A DNA stretch of 64,000 nt from Buddleja alternifolia. Taxonomy: Eukaryota > Streptophyta > Magnoliopsida > Lamiales > Scrophulariaceae. The stretch covers positions 15,484,568-15,548,567 of the forward strand of contig CM033400.1 in NCBI GenBank assembly GCA_019426215.1, read 5' to 3'. A model generated the notes under the pieces. The model saw nothing but the letters and a program-made list of their open reading frames with translations, ran no database searches and was not told the DNA's origin. The stretch's first letter is position 1, and each line of letters begins with the position of its first letter. Both the position numbers and the translations under genes were made by a program. Positions 1-10,254 of the stretch are shown piece after piece.

Positions 1-470
1 GTTGAATAGACCCTGAAGTCTTTTTCGACTTCTAAAAACTTTCGTATTACTGTGAGGTATTTGAACGCTCGGAAAACTTTAAGCGCTGGGTGTGGCGCTT
101 GAGGGATGATGACTTAAGCACTAGTTTCAGGCGCTTGAGAAAAGTTAACTTAGATTCGGTGATTTCAACACTTACCAAAGTAGGACAGAGTTTAGTCACT
201 AAATCAGGTTAGCACAACGGAAATGTTTTTATAGCTTAGCGTTCGTTTTAACCAATTAGTCGCTTATTAGTTTAAATCCCTTTTCAAGATGTAATATGAC
301 AGTATAATGTAAGACAACAAAACAGTAAATGACACAAGATATTTGTAAGGTTCACTGGGTGATGTAATCCCAGCTACGTCCTTCTTCTCCCTTTATCAGA
401 GAGGTTTTCCACTATGATGATTATTGAAGAGTCACACAGAGACTTCTACAAAATAGAGAGAGGTTGGATA

Positions 471-616
471 TGATCTTGGAACTCCTTGGTCACACAGATT
501 TCAGCTCCACTAAAGATCTTCTATCCCCTTGCTTCTTTCACCCAGAAATAATGCAAGTTACACTTGATCCCGGAACTCCTTGGTCACACAGATTTCAGCT
601 CCAGTAGAGATCTTCT
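471..616 (-). repeat. Internal tandem duplication in the SIRE-A LTR
   Basis: A unit of about 52 bp at 471-522 recurs at 565-616 (94-bp period) with a few changes. Both contain CCTTGGTCACACAG and end in AGATCTTCT. The partner LTR has the same pair starting at 13064, so the duplication predates insertion. The SIRE-N LTRs carry only one copy (around 42684 and 56925). Confidence 0.8.
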
Positions 617-997
617 TCCACACAAAAATGGCGCTTGTAAGTCAACACACTTTCTCACTTAGAAGAAAGATGTTGAAAGGTTTTGTAATGGCTTTGTTTG
701 GTTTTGGAAAGTTCAAACAACTTGAGGATATCTCAATAGTAATGTAGGGTCTTCAAAAAGGGGTTTGAGATATAGTTGACTGTCTCTGGAATATTTGTGA
801 AAAGCTTATACGGATATTTGGCTATGGATTTTTGTAAGCTTTTCTTTCAACAAAGTAGGTATTCTTTTCTTGTGTCTTTTTGTATAATTTTCTACATACA
901 AGAGGTTGTGACTGTTATTCACACTAGGATTTTCAGGTATATCTCTTGTATATGTCACGGTTTTTTTGCTCTGTGTTTTACTTATTTGTTGAAAGGG

Positions 998-1009
998 CTA
1001 TTTATAAGG
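998..1009 (-). promoter_or_regulatory. TATA box in the SIRE-A 3' LTR
   Basis: The minus strand reads CCTTATAAATAG, a canonical plant TATA box. Equivalent boxes occur at the same relative place in every SIRE LTR here, marking the likely U3/R boundary just downstream in the sense direction. Confidence 0.75.
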
Positions 1010-1832
1010 TATTGGTGGTTTTTGTCCGTTTGATACGGTTGGAATCTCGTTTCCCCAAACATTCCTTGAGTTCTGACATTTCTAACTTTGAGTATACTTA
1101 ATTAGTTAGGCATGTTCTTGGTTTCATAACTTCTGACAGTCTTGGTCAAATGAATGGCTTACCCATACGTTATAGTGCTTATATTTTAATAGCACTTATC
1201 CGACTTTTAATGCATCTTGTTTTATTTCCGTTGGAAATAATTTGTCCGTTTGATTCATGCATTCTTTAAGTCTTTGGATAGCTTTGGATTTGAATTCTCA
1301 GGTTACGTTCATTGTAGGCCGTGTTGGTTTAGCCTTTTGGACGCTTGCTGAAGAGGACGGTTTTTCTCGTGCATTGGACAGACGCTTGGACTGATCCTGA
1401 GTCTCTTCTCTTTATTTCAGACGCTTACTCTTCAATCTTGTCTTTGATAGGCTCACTCAGAATTCCATCATTGACTTAGTGTTGAGTATTCGGCCTGAGT
1501 TATCCATTCGTATTTTGAGCGCTGGAGTTGTAACCTGGAATAGTCTCTAAAACGTTTGACGGACGCTTCAAGAGATCTTTATCTTCTGTAGCTTCAGATG
1601 CTTGATCTTCAACTTTATCACTTGGTAGACTTACTCAAAATTCTCCTTAGTGATTTAGTATCACATTCTTAGTCTAAAATTCTACAAAGATGAAAACTAT
1701 AAGCCTAAGATAAATAAGCTTTCAGGTACTTATACACAATATTCTATGAAAGCTTTTATACTTACATTTTTCGGGGTCTAACAGGAAGTCCTATTTGTCA
1801 TCATCAAAACATCTAACATGAAATTCCTAACA

Positions 1833-1848
1833 ATTTCCCCCTTTTTTA
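1833..1848 (-). other. Polypurine tract of SIRE-A
   Basis: The plus strand reads ATTTCCCCCTTTTTTA directly beside the LTR end; on the element's own strand this is a run of A then G ending at TGTTAG. It would prime plus-strand DNA synthesis. The adjoining TGCCATCAT is shared with SIRE-B and SIRE-N. Confidence 0.9.
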
Positions 1849-2019
1849 TGATGGCAATACCTATTTAGTTCAAGCGTTAGATACCTAAAGTACGAGTTAG
1901 CGTAGGTTAGTAAGTTAGTTTGAGCTTCAACGAGATGTTTCAGCTGTAAAATGCATTTTATATATATCTTTCATAGTACAAGCATTTTACAACTGAAATG
2001 AAAGAATCATAAGTAAAAA

Positions 2020-5000
2020 TCAAGATCGTGATTTGATCTTGTATCTCTTAGTCATTTCAGCACAGATTGGTTCAGTTATCTGATCTTCTAGCGTCATCAT
2101 CGTAGCATGATCTTTACTGATTATATGTTTGTTTTCTTTTACTTGTCGTGCCTTGAAAGTAATGAGTTGCTTATCCCATTCCTCTGGACTGATGCCTATG
2201 TATCGTAGGCAAATTCTGAAGGTTTGGTCAAAGTCAGACATTTTTCGCTCTAAGGCTAAGACTGCTGGATCAGATGGTTCTGGAATTGACGCTCTGAGAA
2301 GAGGAATATCAAATTGTTCAAGCAGTGCTCTTGAAGGTAATGGAATATTTGGATAGAGCACTCTTGGGGTTTCTTTTTTATTGGACGCTCCCACCGAGGT
2401 AGTTACCCAAGAAGGATAGGGATACCTTGGCTCTGTACTTAGTGTGAGGGGAGTATCAATATGTTGACGCTTGGATGGTGGAGGTGAATCTTGATCTTTA
2501 GATGTTGAAGATTTCCTCTTTTCTCCCTTCTTTTCCCCCTTATTGCCATCATCAGTCTGTATGAAATGCTGAGTAAGAAGACTGACTTGAGTAGCAATCT
2601 GAGCGACAGAGGCTTCAAGAGTGGTCAGACGCTGGTCGAAGTGTTCTTTCATGACCAGTAGTTGAGCGTGATTAGCGTCTGTAAGAGAGGTCTCAAGAGC
2701 CGTGAAACGGTGGTTTAGATCATTTGTTAAAGCCACATGACTTGCCTGAGTAGCTGTAGATAGTTGCTGTATTTGAGTGAGGCATTCAGTCATGGACGCT
2801 TGAGCGTCGGGAACCGCAGTGCTAACTCGAGGCTTAAAACGAGATGTGTGTTTGAGAGATTCAATAGGTACTTGATAATTAGGATCAAATACTGTTCCTC
2901 GATGCTCTGGGGCACTGTTGGACTCGGTGGATGCAGTAGAGTCGGATTCAGTTGGACTGGGGGGATTAGGCGCTTGAGGGAATTCTGGTGAGCGCTCAGG
3001 AACAGGTAACGTTTCAGCTGGTGCTGCAGTAGATGCTGACTCTATACGTCTAAAGTCCGTAAACTGAAAGTCCAAGTTGGCAAACGGCTCATCTGCATAT
3101 GGATAGGTAGCAGTCTGGAGAAATTCATTCAAATGTAGAGTGGGGAGATAAGTACCTTGAATGAACGTGATGATAGGACTATCCATGGCTCTGATGTACA
3201 TTGGCCCGAGGATATCCAGCACATGGGTGGGAAAGATTTTGGAAGGCGCTTGGTAGATGGAGAACAAGGCATCTGGGTAATAGTGTTGTGAGAAGCCAAT
3301 TAGCTTATCTGTTGGGAGAGTCTTCGGTTTCCGAGAGTCGGGAACGTAGAGCCTGTAATACTCTTCCAAGTATGGGTAGATGGCTGAAGCCAGCGCTTGA
3401 GTTCTTTCCAGCAGCGACAAAACAAAATTATAGTGACTTAAGACTTCTTGTCGGATAGACGGAAGAAGTGGATATCCTCTGAAAGGATTGATCCGAGAGC
3501 CATTCCACTGTCGCAGATTTTCTGTGAAGATTTTGTCGAATAGGGAGACTGGAGGCATAATTGTCATCATGAGAGAAAAGTTGTCTTCACAGTGGCTAGG
3601 GGTGAAGTTCAGACAGGACAGGGGAGAAGAACCGCTGGTGGACGCGTGATTAGCAAAGCGTAGAGAAGAGTTAGCCAGTTTGTGCAACGCTTGCCTTAAA
3701 CGGTGTTCAGGTTGGTGGCGGATCAGAGGCAGCTTCAGAGCTGGTCCAAGTCTATGTTGGCGCTGCTTTAGCATGTATCGTGCAAATTTGCTCTTTTTAT
3801 CATGGATCCCTATTCTGAACAGATGGGGAGCGCTAACCAATTCTTCAAATTTATACTTGTCACCCATATAAGCTTCAGCCCATTTTACCTCAGTCATGCA
3901 GTACTCAGTTCCTGCATTAAGTATAGCACGAAATCCTTGGTGATGAATATCACAGATGGACTCAAAACGATACCTGTCTGGTTGGTAGTTAGTGTTCCAG
4001 ACGCAGTCAAAATATGCATCGGCTTCTATTTGAATCATCTCGGTCAGTGAAGCTGGACGCTCACCGGCATGTACTCCTTTATTCTTCCACAAGAGGAGAG
4101 GATTAGCCGAGCGCTTGTTTTCCATGCTATTTACCAGTGTTGGGGAGTGAGAATAGCCTTCTCTGTTTAGTAGCTTTTCCGTTGGGTTCACAAGCTTATC
4201 CTGACGCTCATAGACTCTGATGTTGTAGTCTCTGAGAGCGAAGCCAGTGGGTTTGCTTGTCCCACAGTCCAGAGAAGAAGCTTTATCAGCTGGGGTCAAT
4301 GCTGGGTTAGATAGAGTGTTGCGTACAGCCAGATCAAATTTTATGAGCTTGGCGATATCATTCTCAGCATTGATAAGACTTTCTTCATTATATCCTGTAG
4401 GTATGAAGGGTTCTGCGGGCGCTGGAGGGAAATAATCGACGGAGTGATCGATGGTCTTTAAGGGATCCAGCTTGAAGAAATGTCGATGAATCACAACGTC
4501 GTTAGCATCGCTCTGACCTTCTGAGCGTGCCTCTGTTGTACTTGGTAATGCAAGCAATGGTTGAACCCCTGGGATTTCAGGTTCATCAGGCTCGAGATTT
4601 GCAGAGTCGATGGCAGCTTCATGGGCGATGGCCACAATGTTGGCCATATCAACATCCAGATGGACATCAACTGGTGGTTCAAAGGATGATATCGGAATAG
4701 CAGCTATGGCTTGGTCGCTTGGTGTCGTGTGTGTAGCCTTAGAAGAAATGGCAGTAGTTGGACGCTTACGTCTCTTGAAGATACGCTTCACATTTACCCC
4801 TTCGGCTGGGGACGCTTGAGTCTGTGGAACTGCTGGTTCTCCAAAGTCGATATTTTTGAGGACCTTTTCCAGATCCTTCCGACTAATGAGGGGTATAGAG
4901 TCCTCGTCTTCTTCATCACTTTTGATAGGTTGAGCCTTGGGCTTTCGAGGAGCCCGTTTCTTTGTGACAGTGGGACGCTTCACATTACGTTTAGCCTTCT

Positions 5001-5826
5001 CCTGATCTGGGCGCTCAGCCTCCTCATTTGATGCTGCACGTACAACTTGGCGCTCAGAGAGAGGTCTAGCAGCACCTCCAACTTTGGGTGGATTGAAGAG
5101 ATTGTTGATGATTCTTGGCCCATAGAACTTATGCTTGGCCACGGTGACTCCTGCTGAAGAGGTGCACTTTGCTCGAAAAATTAGATCACTTAAAACTAGG
5201 CCATAAGGTCTGTTTGAAGTGCGTAGACTGTCTCTGAATCGACTGAATATATAGGCGCTCCAGTTGATTTTTATCTTGAGCAAGATAGCAGTCATCATCT
5301 GGAACTGGGTTGGGCTGATTTTGTCAAAGGTTCCTACTCTGCATTCAATGTTTTTACTGCAGAAATCAGCTAAGACTCGATACCTGTTCACTATATCTTT
5401 CTTCTCAAAGTACGGTTTGTATGGAACACCATCGTAGGCGCTAATCTGAGTCCAGACTTCTTGAATTTGTTCCTCAGTGATAGTGTCTAAAGTCGCTCCG
5501 TCGTTAGGTAGAGAGAAATTCTGGGCAATAGAGGCCGCAGAGAGAGTGAACGTCTTTGATTCCGTCTTGGGGGCAGGAAACAAACAGGTGATGGAAGTCT
5601 CATCGTCAGACAAACTAGCATTTCTCCAGAAAAATTCTAATTCTTCAGGAAACATGTACGAGTGTTTGGTAAGAAATTTCTGAAGCCCAGCCTCTGCTAC
5701 AGAGTCCATCATTTCCGTTAAATCAATTTGGGGGTTTTCATAGAGAAACTTCCAATCGATTATAAGGCCTTCAGTGACCTTAACAATAACTTCAGTGGTT
5801 CCAGCAGTAGCTTTCTTGGGTGCCAT
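2020..5826 (-). CDS. Third ORF of SIRE-A, large protein of unknown function (env-position ORF)
   Basis: An intact 1268-residue ORF lies after pol, where SIRE-type elements carry their extra or env-like ORF. I chose the MAPKK start at 5826 because the same MAPK start is present in SIRE-N (50071) and SIRE-B (17495); the frame stays open 56 codons upstream without such support. Visible parts are a globular N-terminal half, a basic Lys/Arg/Pro stretch near residue 290, a coiled-coil-like segment about 1010-1090, and a Lys/Arg-rich nuclear-localisation-like patch just after it. I see no clear signal peptide or membrane anchor, so an envelope role is not supported by sequence. Function is unknown; its long intact frame suggests recent selection. 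Residues 372-373 mark the position where related copies have an intron-like segment. Confidence 0.85.
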   Translation of the reverse strand: MAPKKATAGTTEVIVKVTEGLIIDWKFLYENPQIDLTEMMDSVAEAGLQKFLTKHSYMFPEELEFFWRNASLSDDETSITCLFPAPKTESKTFTLSAASIAQNFSLPNDGATLDTITEEQIQEVWTQISAYDGVPYKPYFEKKDIVNRYRVLADFCSKNIECRVGTFDKISPTQFQMMTAILLKIKINWSAYIFSRFRDSLRTSNRPYGLVLSDLIFRAKCTSSAGVTVAKHKFYGPRIINNLFNPPKVGGAARPLSERQVVRAASNEEAERPDQEKAKRNVKRPTVTKKRAPRKPKAQPIKSDEEDEDSIPLISRKDLEKVLKNIDFGEPAVPQTQASPAEGVNVKRIFKRRKRPTTAISSKATHTTPSDQAIAAIPISSFEPPVDVHLDVDMANIVAIAHEAAIDSANLEPDEPEIPGVQPLLALPSTTEARSEGQSDANDVVIHRHFFKLDPLKTIDHSVDYFPPAPAEPFIPTGYNEESLINAENDIAKLIKFDLAVRNTLSNPALTPADKASSLDCGTSKPTGFALRDYNIRVYERQDKLVNPTEKLLNREGYSHSPTLVNSMENKRSANPLLLWKNKGVHAGERPASLTEMIQIEADAYFDCVWNTNYQPDRYRFESICDIHHQGFRAILNAGTEYCMTEVKWAEAYMGDKYKFEELVSAPHLFRIGIHDKKSKFARYMLKQRQHRLGPALKLPLIRHQPEHRLRQALHKLANSSLRFANHASTSGSSPLSCLNFTPSHCEDNFSLMMTIMPPVSLFDKIFTENLRQWNGSRINPFRGYPLLPSIRQEVLSHYNFVLSLLERTQALASAIYPYLEEYYRLYVPDSRKPKTLPTDKLIGFSQHYYPDALFSIYQAPSKIFPTHVLDILGPMYIRAMDSPIITFIQGTYLPTLHLNEFLQTATYPYADEPFANLDFQFTDFRRIESASTAAPAETLPVPERSPEFPQAPNPPSPTESDSTASTESNSAPEHRGTVFDPNYQVPIESLKHTSRFKPRVSTAVPDAQASMTECLTQIQQLSTATQASHVALTNDLNHRFTALETSLTDANHAQLLVMKEHFDQRLTTLEASVAQIATQVSLLTQHFIQTDDGNKGEKKGEKRKSSTSKDQDSPPPSKRQHIDTPLTLSTEPRYPYPSWVTTSVGASNKKETPRVLYPNIPLPSRALLEQFDIPLLRASIPEPSDPAVLALERKMSDFDQTFRICLRYIGISPEEWDKQLITFKARQVKENKHIISKDHATMMTLEDQITEPICAEMTKRYKIKSRS

Positions 5827-6010
5827 TAGTGAGAAGTAGACAGAGATTAAGAATGAAAATTTTGTTTTTGAGAGAGAGAGATTTTTCTTGCACGAATGAA
5901 AGAGAGTGTAAGAGAGATTATGTTCTGCAGAAGGTGTGTTTTGAAATACTACAATTTGAATGTTTTTTGTGTTTGAAGGTTGAGATGTTGACACGTGGAG
6001 GAGTATAAAT
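5827..6010 (-). promoter_or_regulatory. Leader and possible internal promoter of the third ORF
   Basis: Upstream of the ATG (minus strand) there is a CT-rich leader at about 5868-5882 and a G-box CACGTG at 5992-5997, 166 nt from the start codon. A TATA-like TTTATA lies near 6003-6008. SIRE-N has the same arrangement with CACGTG at 50247-50252, about 176-178 nt from its ATG, also with a CT run. The similar spacing in two copies suggests the third ORF has its own transcription start or a conserved subgenomic leader. This is inference. Confidence 0.4.
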
Positions 6011-6974
6011 CTCAGCCATTAAAATACGACTGTGGACGTGAATTTAGATTTAATAAGCACGGTTACTTTTAGTAACAACCACATATACTATTTTGACGTC
6101 CGATTAAAAGTTTGAAACAGAGACTTTTGATATACTGAAAGTGATACGTGTGCCCGTTAACAGCGGACATGTATTTTATGAAAAACCGTTCGGGAACCGA
6201 AATTTTGAACAACTATTCAAATACCCGCCAAAAGTTTGTAGGAGCGTCTGGACCTATTCAGAAGAAAATGACGCTTGAAATAATTCAGTGTGATTTTGAC
6301 GCTTGAGAATCTTGAGGTTCTCTTTCAAGTAACATTTTGTGCTTTAGCGGTCATCGTAACATATAGAATTATTCTTTTCAGGGTATGTATGAGGACACAG
6401 TTTCCCAGTACTTATCATTATGTCTTGGTGGTAGTGTTTTACTTTTGGTTTAAAATATTCAGCGCTGGTTGTATTTGTCTAAGATACATGGTAATTGTAC
6501 TTACGCGTGTACATGTGCTGAACCATCTTTGAAAAACGTGATGAGTACCCATGGGTTTTCTTGAGCGAAAGGTGAGGAATGTCAAGTCAGCATTAATTGC
6601 ATTAATTGACTAATCCACTTTCTCATTTTAGCGTAGGGTAATGTACGCTTGCTTTTAAAGGATCTTTTTACTGAGCGCTTTAGCTGGGAATAAAGCTAAG
6701 CGTTCAGTTTATTTTGAGAGGGCACAGAGGCTAAAGAAAACGTTTGATAAGCGTCTGAAAGAGTTTAGCGTATAACGCTAAGTGATTATGACCAATGTAA
6801 TAATAAAACAAAAAAACGGTTTTGGTCATTCTCACTGAAGTTCAGTTATCCCTTTTAAGGTTCCCCCTATGTAGGTTCTCCTTAATATTGATAACTTATT
6901 GAACGAGTTTATGTGTAGAAAGAATTTTATTCCCCTTAAATTTATGCTTAATGAAAGGATGATGTTTCAAATGA
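6011..6974 (-). other. Spacer between pol and third ORF of SIRE-A
   Basis: About 1 kb without a supported gene. The equivalent spacer in SIRE-N (50072-50896) is similar in length and position. It contains several AGCG-type words typical of this element family. No clear structured RNA or splice signal was identified. Confidence 0.5.
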
Positions 6975-9900
6975 TTAGGCATTTAGATCAATCATACCTA
7001 GTTCACTTCTTAAAGTGAGAAAGCGTTGTTCGTTGAGAGCTTTGGTGAAGATATCTGCCAATTGTTTTTTTGTACCAATGAATTGCATGGAGATATCCTT
7101 CTTTTGAACATGGTCACGCAGAAAATGATACCGTATGTCAATGTGTTTGGTTCTAGAGTGAAGAACTGGATTTTGTGTCATTGCCAAGGCACTTTGGTTG
7201 TCACAATGGATTGGGGTTGGACCTAAGACTACGCCATAGTCTCTAAGTTGTTGCCTCATCCAGAGAATTTGTGCACAACAGCTTCCAGCGGCTACGTACT
7301 CAGCTTCAGCAGTAGAAGTCGCAATGGATTGTTGTTTCTTACTGTGCCATGAAATTAGTCTATCACCTAGGAATTGACATGTACCACTAGTACTTTTTCT
7401 ATCTATTTTGCATCCTGCAAAATCTGCATCTGAGTAACCGATTAGTTCAAAAGGAGAATCCCTGGGGTACCATAAGCCCACATGTTGTGTGCCTTTGAGG
7501 TACCTAAGGATTCTCTTGGTAGCAATTAAGTGTGATTCTTTAGGATCGGCTTGAAAGCGTGCACACATGCATACTGAGAATATAATATCAGGTCTACTAG
7601 CTGTTAGATAAAGAAGTGATCCAATGATGCCTCTATAATTTGTAGCATCGACTTTCCTTCCACTTTCATCTTTATCTAGCTTAGTCGTTTGGCTCATTGG
7701 AATTTTGGAAGATGATGCATTTTCCATACCGAATTTCTTAATCATATCTCTAGTATATTTAGTTTGGTTTATAAATATACCATTAGGGAGTTGTTTAACT
7801 TGTAATCCTAAGAAAAAAGTTAACTCGCCCATCATGCTCATTTCAAATTGGTCTTGCATCATTTTTGAAAATTTCTCACATAAACGCTTATTAGTAGATC
7901 CAAATATAATATCATCAACATAAATTTGAACTAAGAGAATATCTTCATTATGGGTAATCTTAAATAGCGTTGTATCAACGCTTCCTTTTGAAAAACCTTT
8001 ACCAATAAGGAAAATAGAAAGAGTGTCATACCATGCTCTTGGTGCTTGTTTAAGGCCGTAGAGTGCCTTGTCCAATTTGTAGACCATACCTTTCCCATGG
8101 TTATTGATGAATCCTGGTGGTTGCTCCACATATACTTCTTCTTGGAGCTTACCATTCAGAAATGCACTCTTTACGTCCATTTGATATACTGTAAGCTTGT
8201 TGAATGCTGCGAATGCTAGAAACATGCGGATTGCTTCAAGACGGGCAACTGGAGCGTATGTTTCATCAAAGTCGATGCCCTCTTCTTGACAGTATCCCTG
8301 AGCTACGAGTCTGGCTTTGTTTCTAATCACAATCCCATTCTCATCCATTTTGTTTCTATAGACCCATCTAGTTCCAATGACCCCTTGGTGGGTTGGTCTT
8401 GGTACTAGCGTCCATACCTCATTTCTTTCAAATTGGTTTAGCTCTTCTTGCATGGCTTCTATCCAGCTTGGATCGCTTAGCGCTTCATCCACTTTCTTAG
8501 GTTCCATTTGAGATAGGAAGCTTGCGAACATGGCCTCGTTTATTGTAGCGGCTCTAGTCTTTACAGGTGCTCCCATATCTCCAATAATTAATTCTGGTGG
8601 ATGGTCTCTGAGCCATTTTCTATCTGGTTGAGAAGGGTTTAGAGCTTGATCAGACGCTTGACTACGTTGCACAGGCGCTTGACCAGCTCTTTGCGTAGGC
8701 GCTTCAGTGTTTATAGTTCTAACTTGCTCTTGATGATCACTTTCTTCATGGTCATCAGCGTTTCTTTGGTCATTGACAGCCTCGTGAGTAAGTGTAGGAT
8801 TAGGCACGATAATCTCATCCTCTTCATCAAGATCGCTGTCATCACATAGATTGATTTGTGATGTTTGTTGAGAGAGTTCCTCAGTTCCTACATCATCAAT
8901 ATTAACCTTACTCGGTTCTTGGTTAGCATCATCAAACACAACATGAATGGATTCCTCTACCTTTGATTTGATCTTATTTAGGATACGAAAGCTCTTTCCA
9001 TTTTTGGCATAGCCTAGAAAGATTCCTTCATCTGCTTTAGGATCAAATGTCTTTAAGTTTTGGGATCCATTGTTATGAATGAAGCATTTTGAACCAAATA
9101 CATGAAAATATGAAACATTTGGCTTACGTCCCTTCCATAGTTCATATGGAGTCTTTTCATGTTGCTTGTTGATCATACACCGATTCTGTGTGTAGCAAGC
9201 GGTATTGATAGCTTCGGCCCAAAACCTTTGAGGTAGCTTGGATTCGGCTAACATGGTACGGGCAGCTTCCTTGAGCGTTCTGTTCCGTCGCTCAGCAACT
9301 CCATTTTGTTGAGGGGTTCTAGGCGCTGAATACTCATGAAGTATCCCAAGGTCTTTGCAATATTTCTCAACAATATGGTTAGTAAATTCAGTTCCTCTAT
9401 CGCTTCTAATTCTGGTTACTTTTAGGTCTTTTGAGTTTTGTAGCTGACGAATTAGTGATGTGAGCTTAGCGCTAGTTTCATCTTTAGACGCTAAAAATTC
9501 TACCCATGTATAACGTGAGAAATCATCAACTATTACTAGTGAATACTTTTTACCGCTAATGCTCATGATTTGAATAGGACCAAATAAATCTAAGTGTAAT
9601 AATTCAAGTACTCGCGATGTAGATAGATGAGATTTCTTCTTAAAGGATGATTTGACTTGCTTACCCATTTGACAAGCATCACATAAGCGATCTTTATTAA
9701 AGGAACCTTTAGGTAATCCCTCTACGAGATTTAGAGATATTAATTGAGAGATTGCCTTGAAGTTGAGGTGATTCATTTTTCTGTGCCATAACCAACCCAA
9801 TTCGTTTTGATTCTTAGCTACGAAACATGTAGGGTTGTTATCTAATGTTGAATCCCAATCTACTAAGTATACATTGTTTGTTCTTTTTCCTTTTAACTTC

Positions 9901-10220
9901 GTAGATCTTGTCTTAACATCTATTATTTCGCAGAAGTCACTATAGAACTTAATTTCAAAACCTTTATCACAAAATTGACTTATGCTTAAGAGATTATGCT
10001 TAAGACCCTCAACATAATATACATCATTTATCATGATGTTCCCCCTGCGCATGATACCTATACCTTTAGTTTTACCTTTGGAATTATCACCGAATATAAC
10101 TTGAGGACCATTGGTTGCACGATAGTTGATCAGTAGATCCTTTGAGCCAGTCATATGTCTTGATGACCCACTATCTATGTACCATATTGAAGTGTCGGTG
10201 TTGGCTCTAGGTACCTGCAT
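6975..10220 (-). CDS. pol: Pol polyprotein of SIRE-A: protease, integrase, RT, RNase H
   Basis: An intact 1081-residue Ty1/copia Pol. The aspartic protease has its DSG at residues 16-18. The integrase zinc motif uses H146/H151 and C180/C183. The integrase core has D211, D274 and E310 (D-D-35-E) with the copia hallmark [11 protein letters not shown] spans about 590-840 with YVDD at 767-770. RNase H runs about 925-1075 with SDADF and AEAEY motifs and a CDNQSAL block. The first codon shown is an ATG inside the gag/pol junction segment. SIRE-N has TTG there, so this ATG may not be the real start and Pol is probably made as a Gag-Pol fusion. The enzymes act in virus-like particles (cDNA synthesis) and at chromosomal insertion. 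Confidence 0.95.
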   Translation of the reverse strand: MQVPRANTDTSIWYIDSGSSRHMTGSKDLLINYRATNGPQVIFGDNSKGKTKGIGIMRRGNIMINDVYYVEGLKHNLLSISQFCDKGFEIKFYSDFCEIIDVKTRSTKLKGKRTNNVYLVDWDSTLDNNPTCFVAKNQNELGWLWHRKMNHLNFKAISQLISLNLVEGLPKGSFNKDRLCDACQMGKQVKSSFKKKSHLSTSRVLELLHLDLFGPIQIMSISGKKYSLVIVDDFSRYTWVEFLASKDETSAKLTSLIRQLQNSKDLKVTRIRSDRGTEFTNHIVEKYCKDLGILHEYSAPRTPQQNGVAERRNRTLKEAARTMLAESKLPQRFWAEAINTACYTQNRCMINKQHEKTPYELWKGRKPNVSYFHVFGSKCFIHNNGSQNLKTFDPKADEGIFLGYAKNGKSFRILNKIKSKVEESIHVVFDDANQEPSKVNIDDVGTEELSQQTSQINLCDDSDLDEEDEIIVPNPTLTHEAVNDQRNADDHEESDHQEQVRTINTEAPTQRAGQAPVQRSQASDQALNPSQPDRKWLRDHPPELIIGDMGAPVKTRAATINEAMFASFLSQMEPKKVDEALSDPSWIEAMQEELNQFERNEVWTLVPRPTHQGVIGTRWVYRNKMDENGIVIRNKARLVAQGYCQEEGIDFDETYAPVARLEAIRMFLAFAAFNKLTVYQMDVKSAFLNGKLQEEVYVEQPPGFINNHGKGMVYKLDKALYGLKQAPRAWYDTLSIFLIGKGFSKGSVDTTLFKITHNEDILLVQIYVDDIIFGSTNKRLCEKFSKMMQDQFEMSMMGELTFFLGLQVKQLPNGIFINQTKYTRDMIKKFGMENASSSKIPMSQTTKLDKDESGRKVDATNYRGIIGSLLYLTASRPDIIFSVCMCARFQADPKESHLIATKRILRYLKGTQHVGLWYPRDSPFELIGYSDADFAGCKIDRKSTSGTCQFLGDRLISWHSKKQQSIATSTAEAEYVAAGSCCAQILWMRQQLRDYGVVLGPTPIHCDNQSALAMTQNPVLHSRTKHIDIRYHFLRDHVQKKDISMQFIGTKKQLADIFTKALNEQRFLTLRSELGMIDLNA

Positions 10221-10254
10221 TCAAAAGGGCAGTTCTAATTCTTTTTAGGTACCC
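10209..10254 (-). promoter_or_regulatory. gag/pol junction segment with repeated GGTACCTA
   Basis: On the minus strand GGTACCTA occurs twice, 38 nt apart. The segment from 10252 to 10215 starts with GT and ends with AG. Removing it joins gag to pol in frame (W-V-P then R-A-N). Within it gag ends at TAG, and the pol frame has TGA immediately before the ATG. The same structure is at 54125-54168 in SIRE-N (38 nt) and at 62503-62540 in SIRE-C (37 nt). It could be a very short intron, a bypassing site or a reinitiation site. Confidence 0.6.

Larger units (their letters stand above)
1..1832 (-). repeat. 3' LTR of SIRE-A (window-truncated)
   Basis: This stretch repeats as a direct repeat at 12593-14424. 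On the minus strand it begins TGTTAG; the last 44 bases of the LTR fall before position 1. The full LTR would be 1876 bp, as in the other copy. By eye I count about seven substitutions and two 1-nt indels against the partner, roughly 99.5% identity. It contains a TATA box (998-1009) and an internal duplication (471-616). Short ORFs inside it are not conserved between the two LTRs. Confidence 0.95.

Noticed and set aside
776..1033. An 85-residue plus-strand ORF in the SIRE-A LTR, repeated at 13369-13584
   Set aside because: It lies inside both LTRs, and a 1-nt indel between the copies changes its end, so it is not maintained as a gene.
2020..5826. Calling the SIRE-A third ORF an envelope protein
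   Set aside because: I see no signal peptide, membrane span or cleavage site; only its position matches env-like ORFs.
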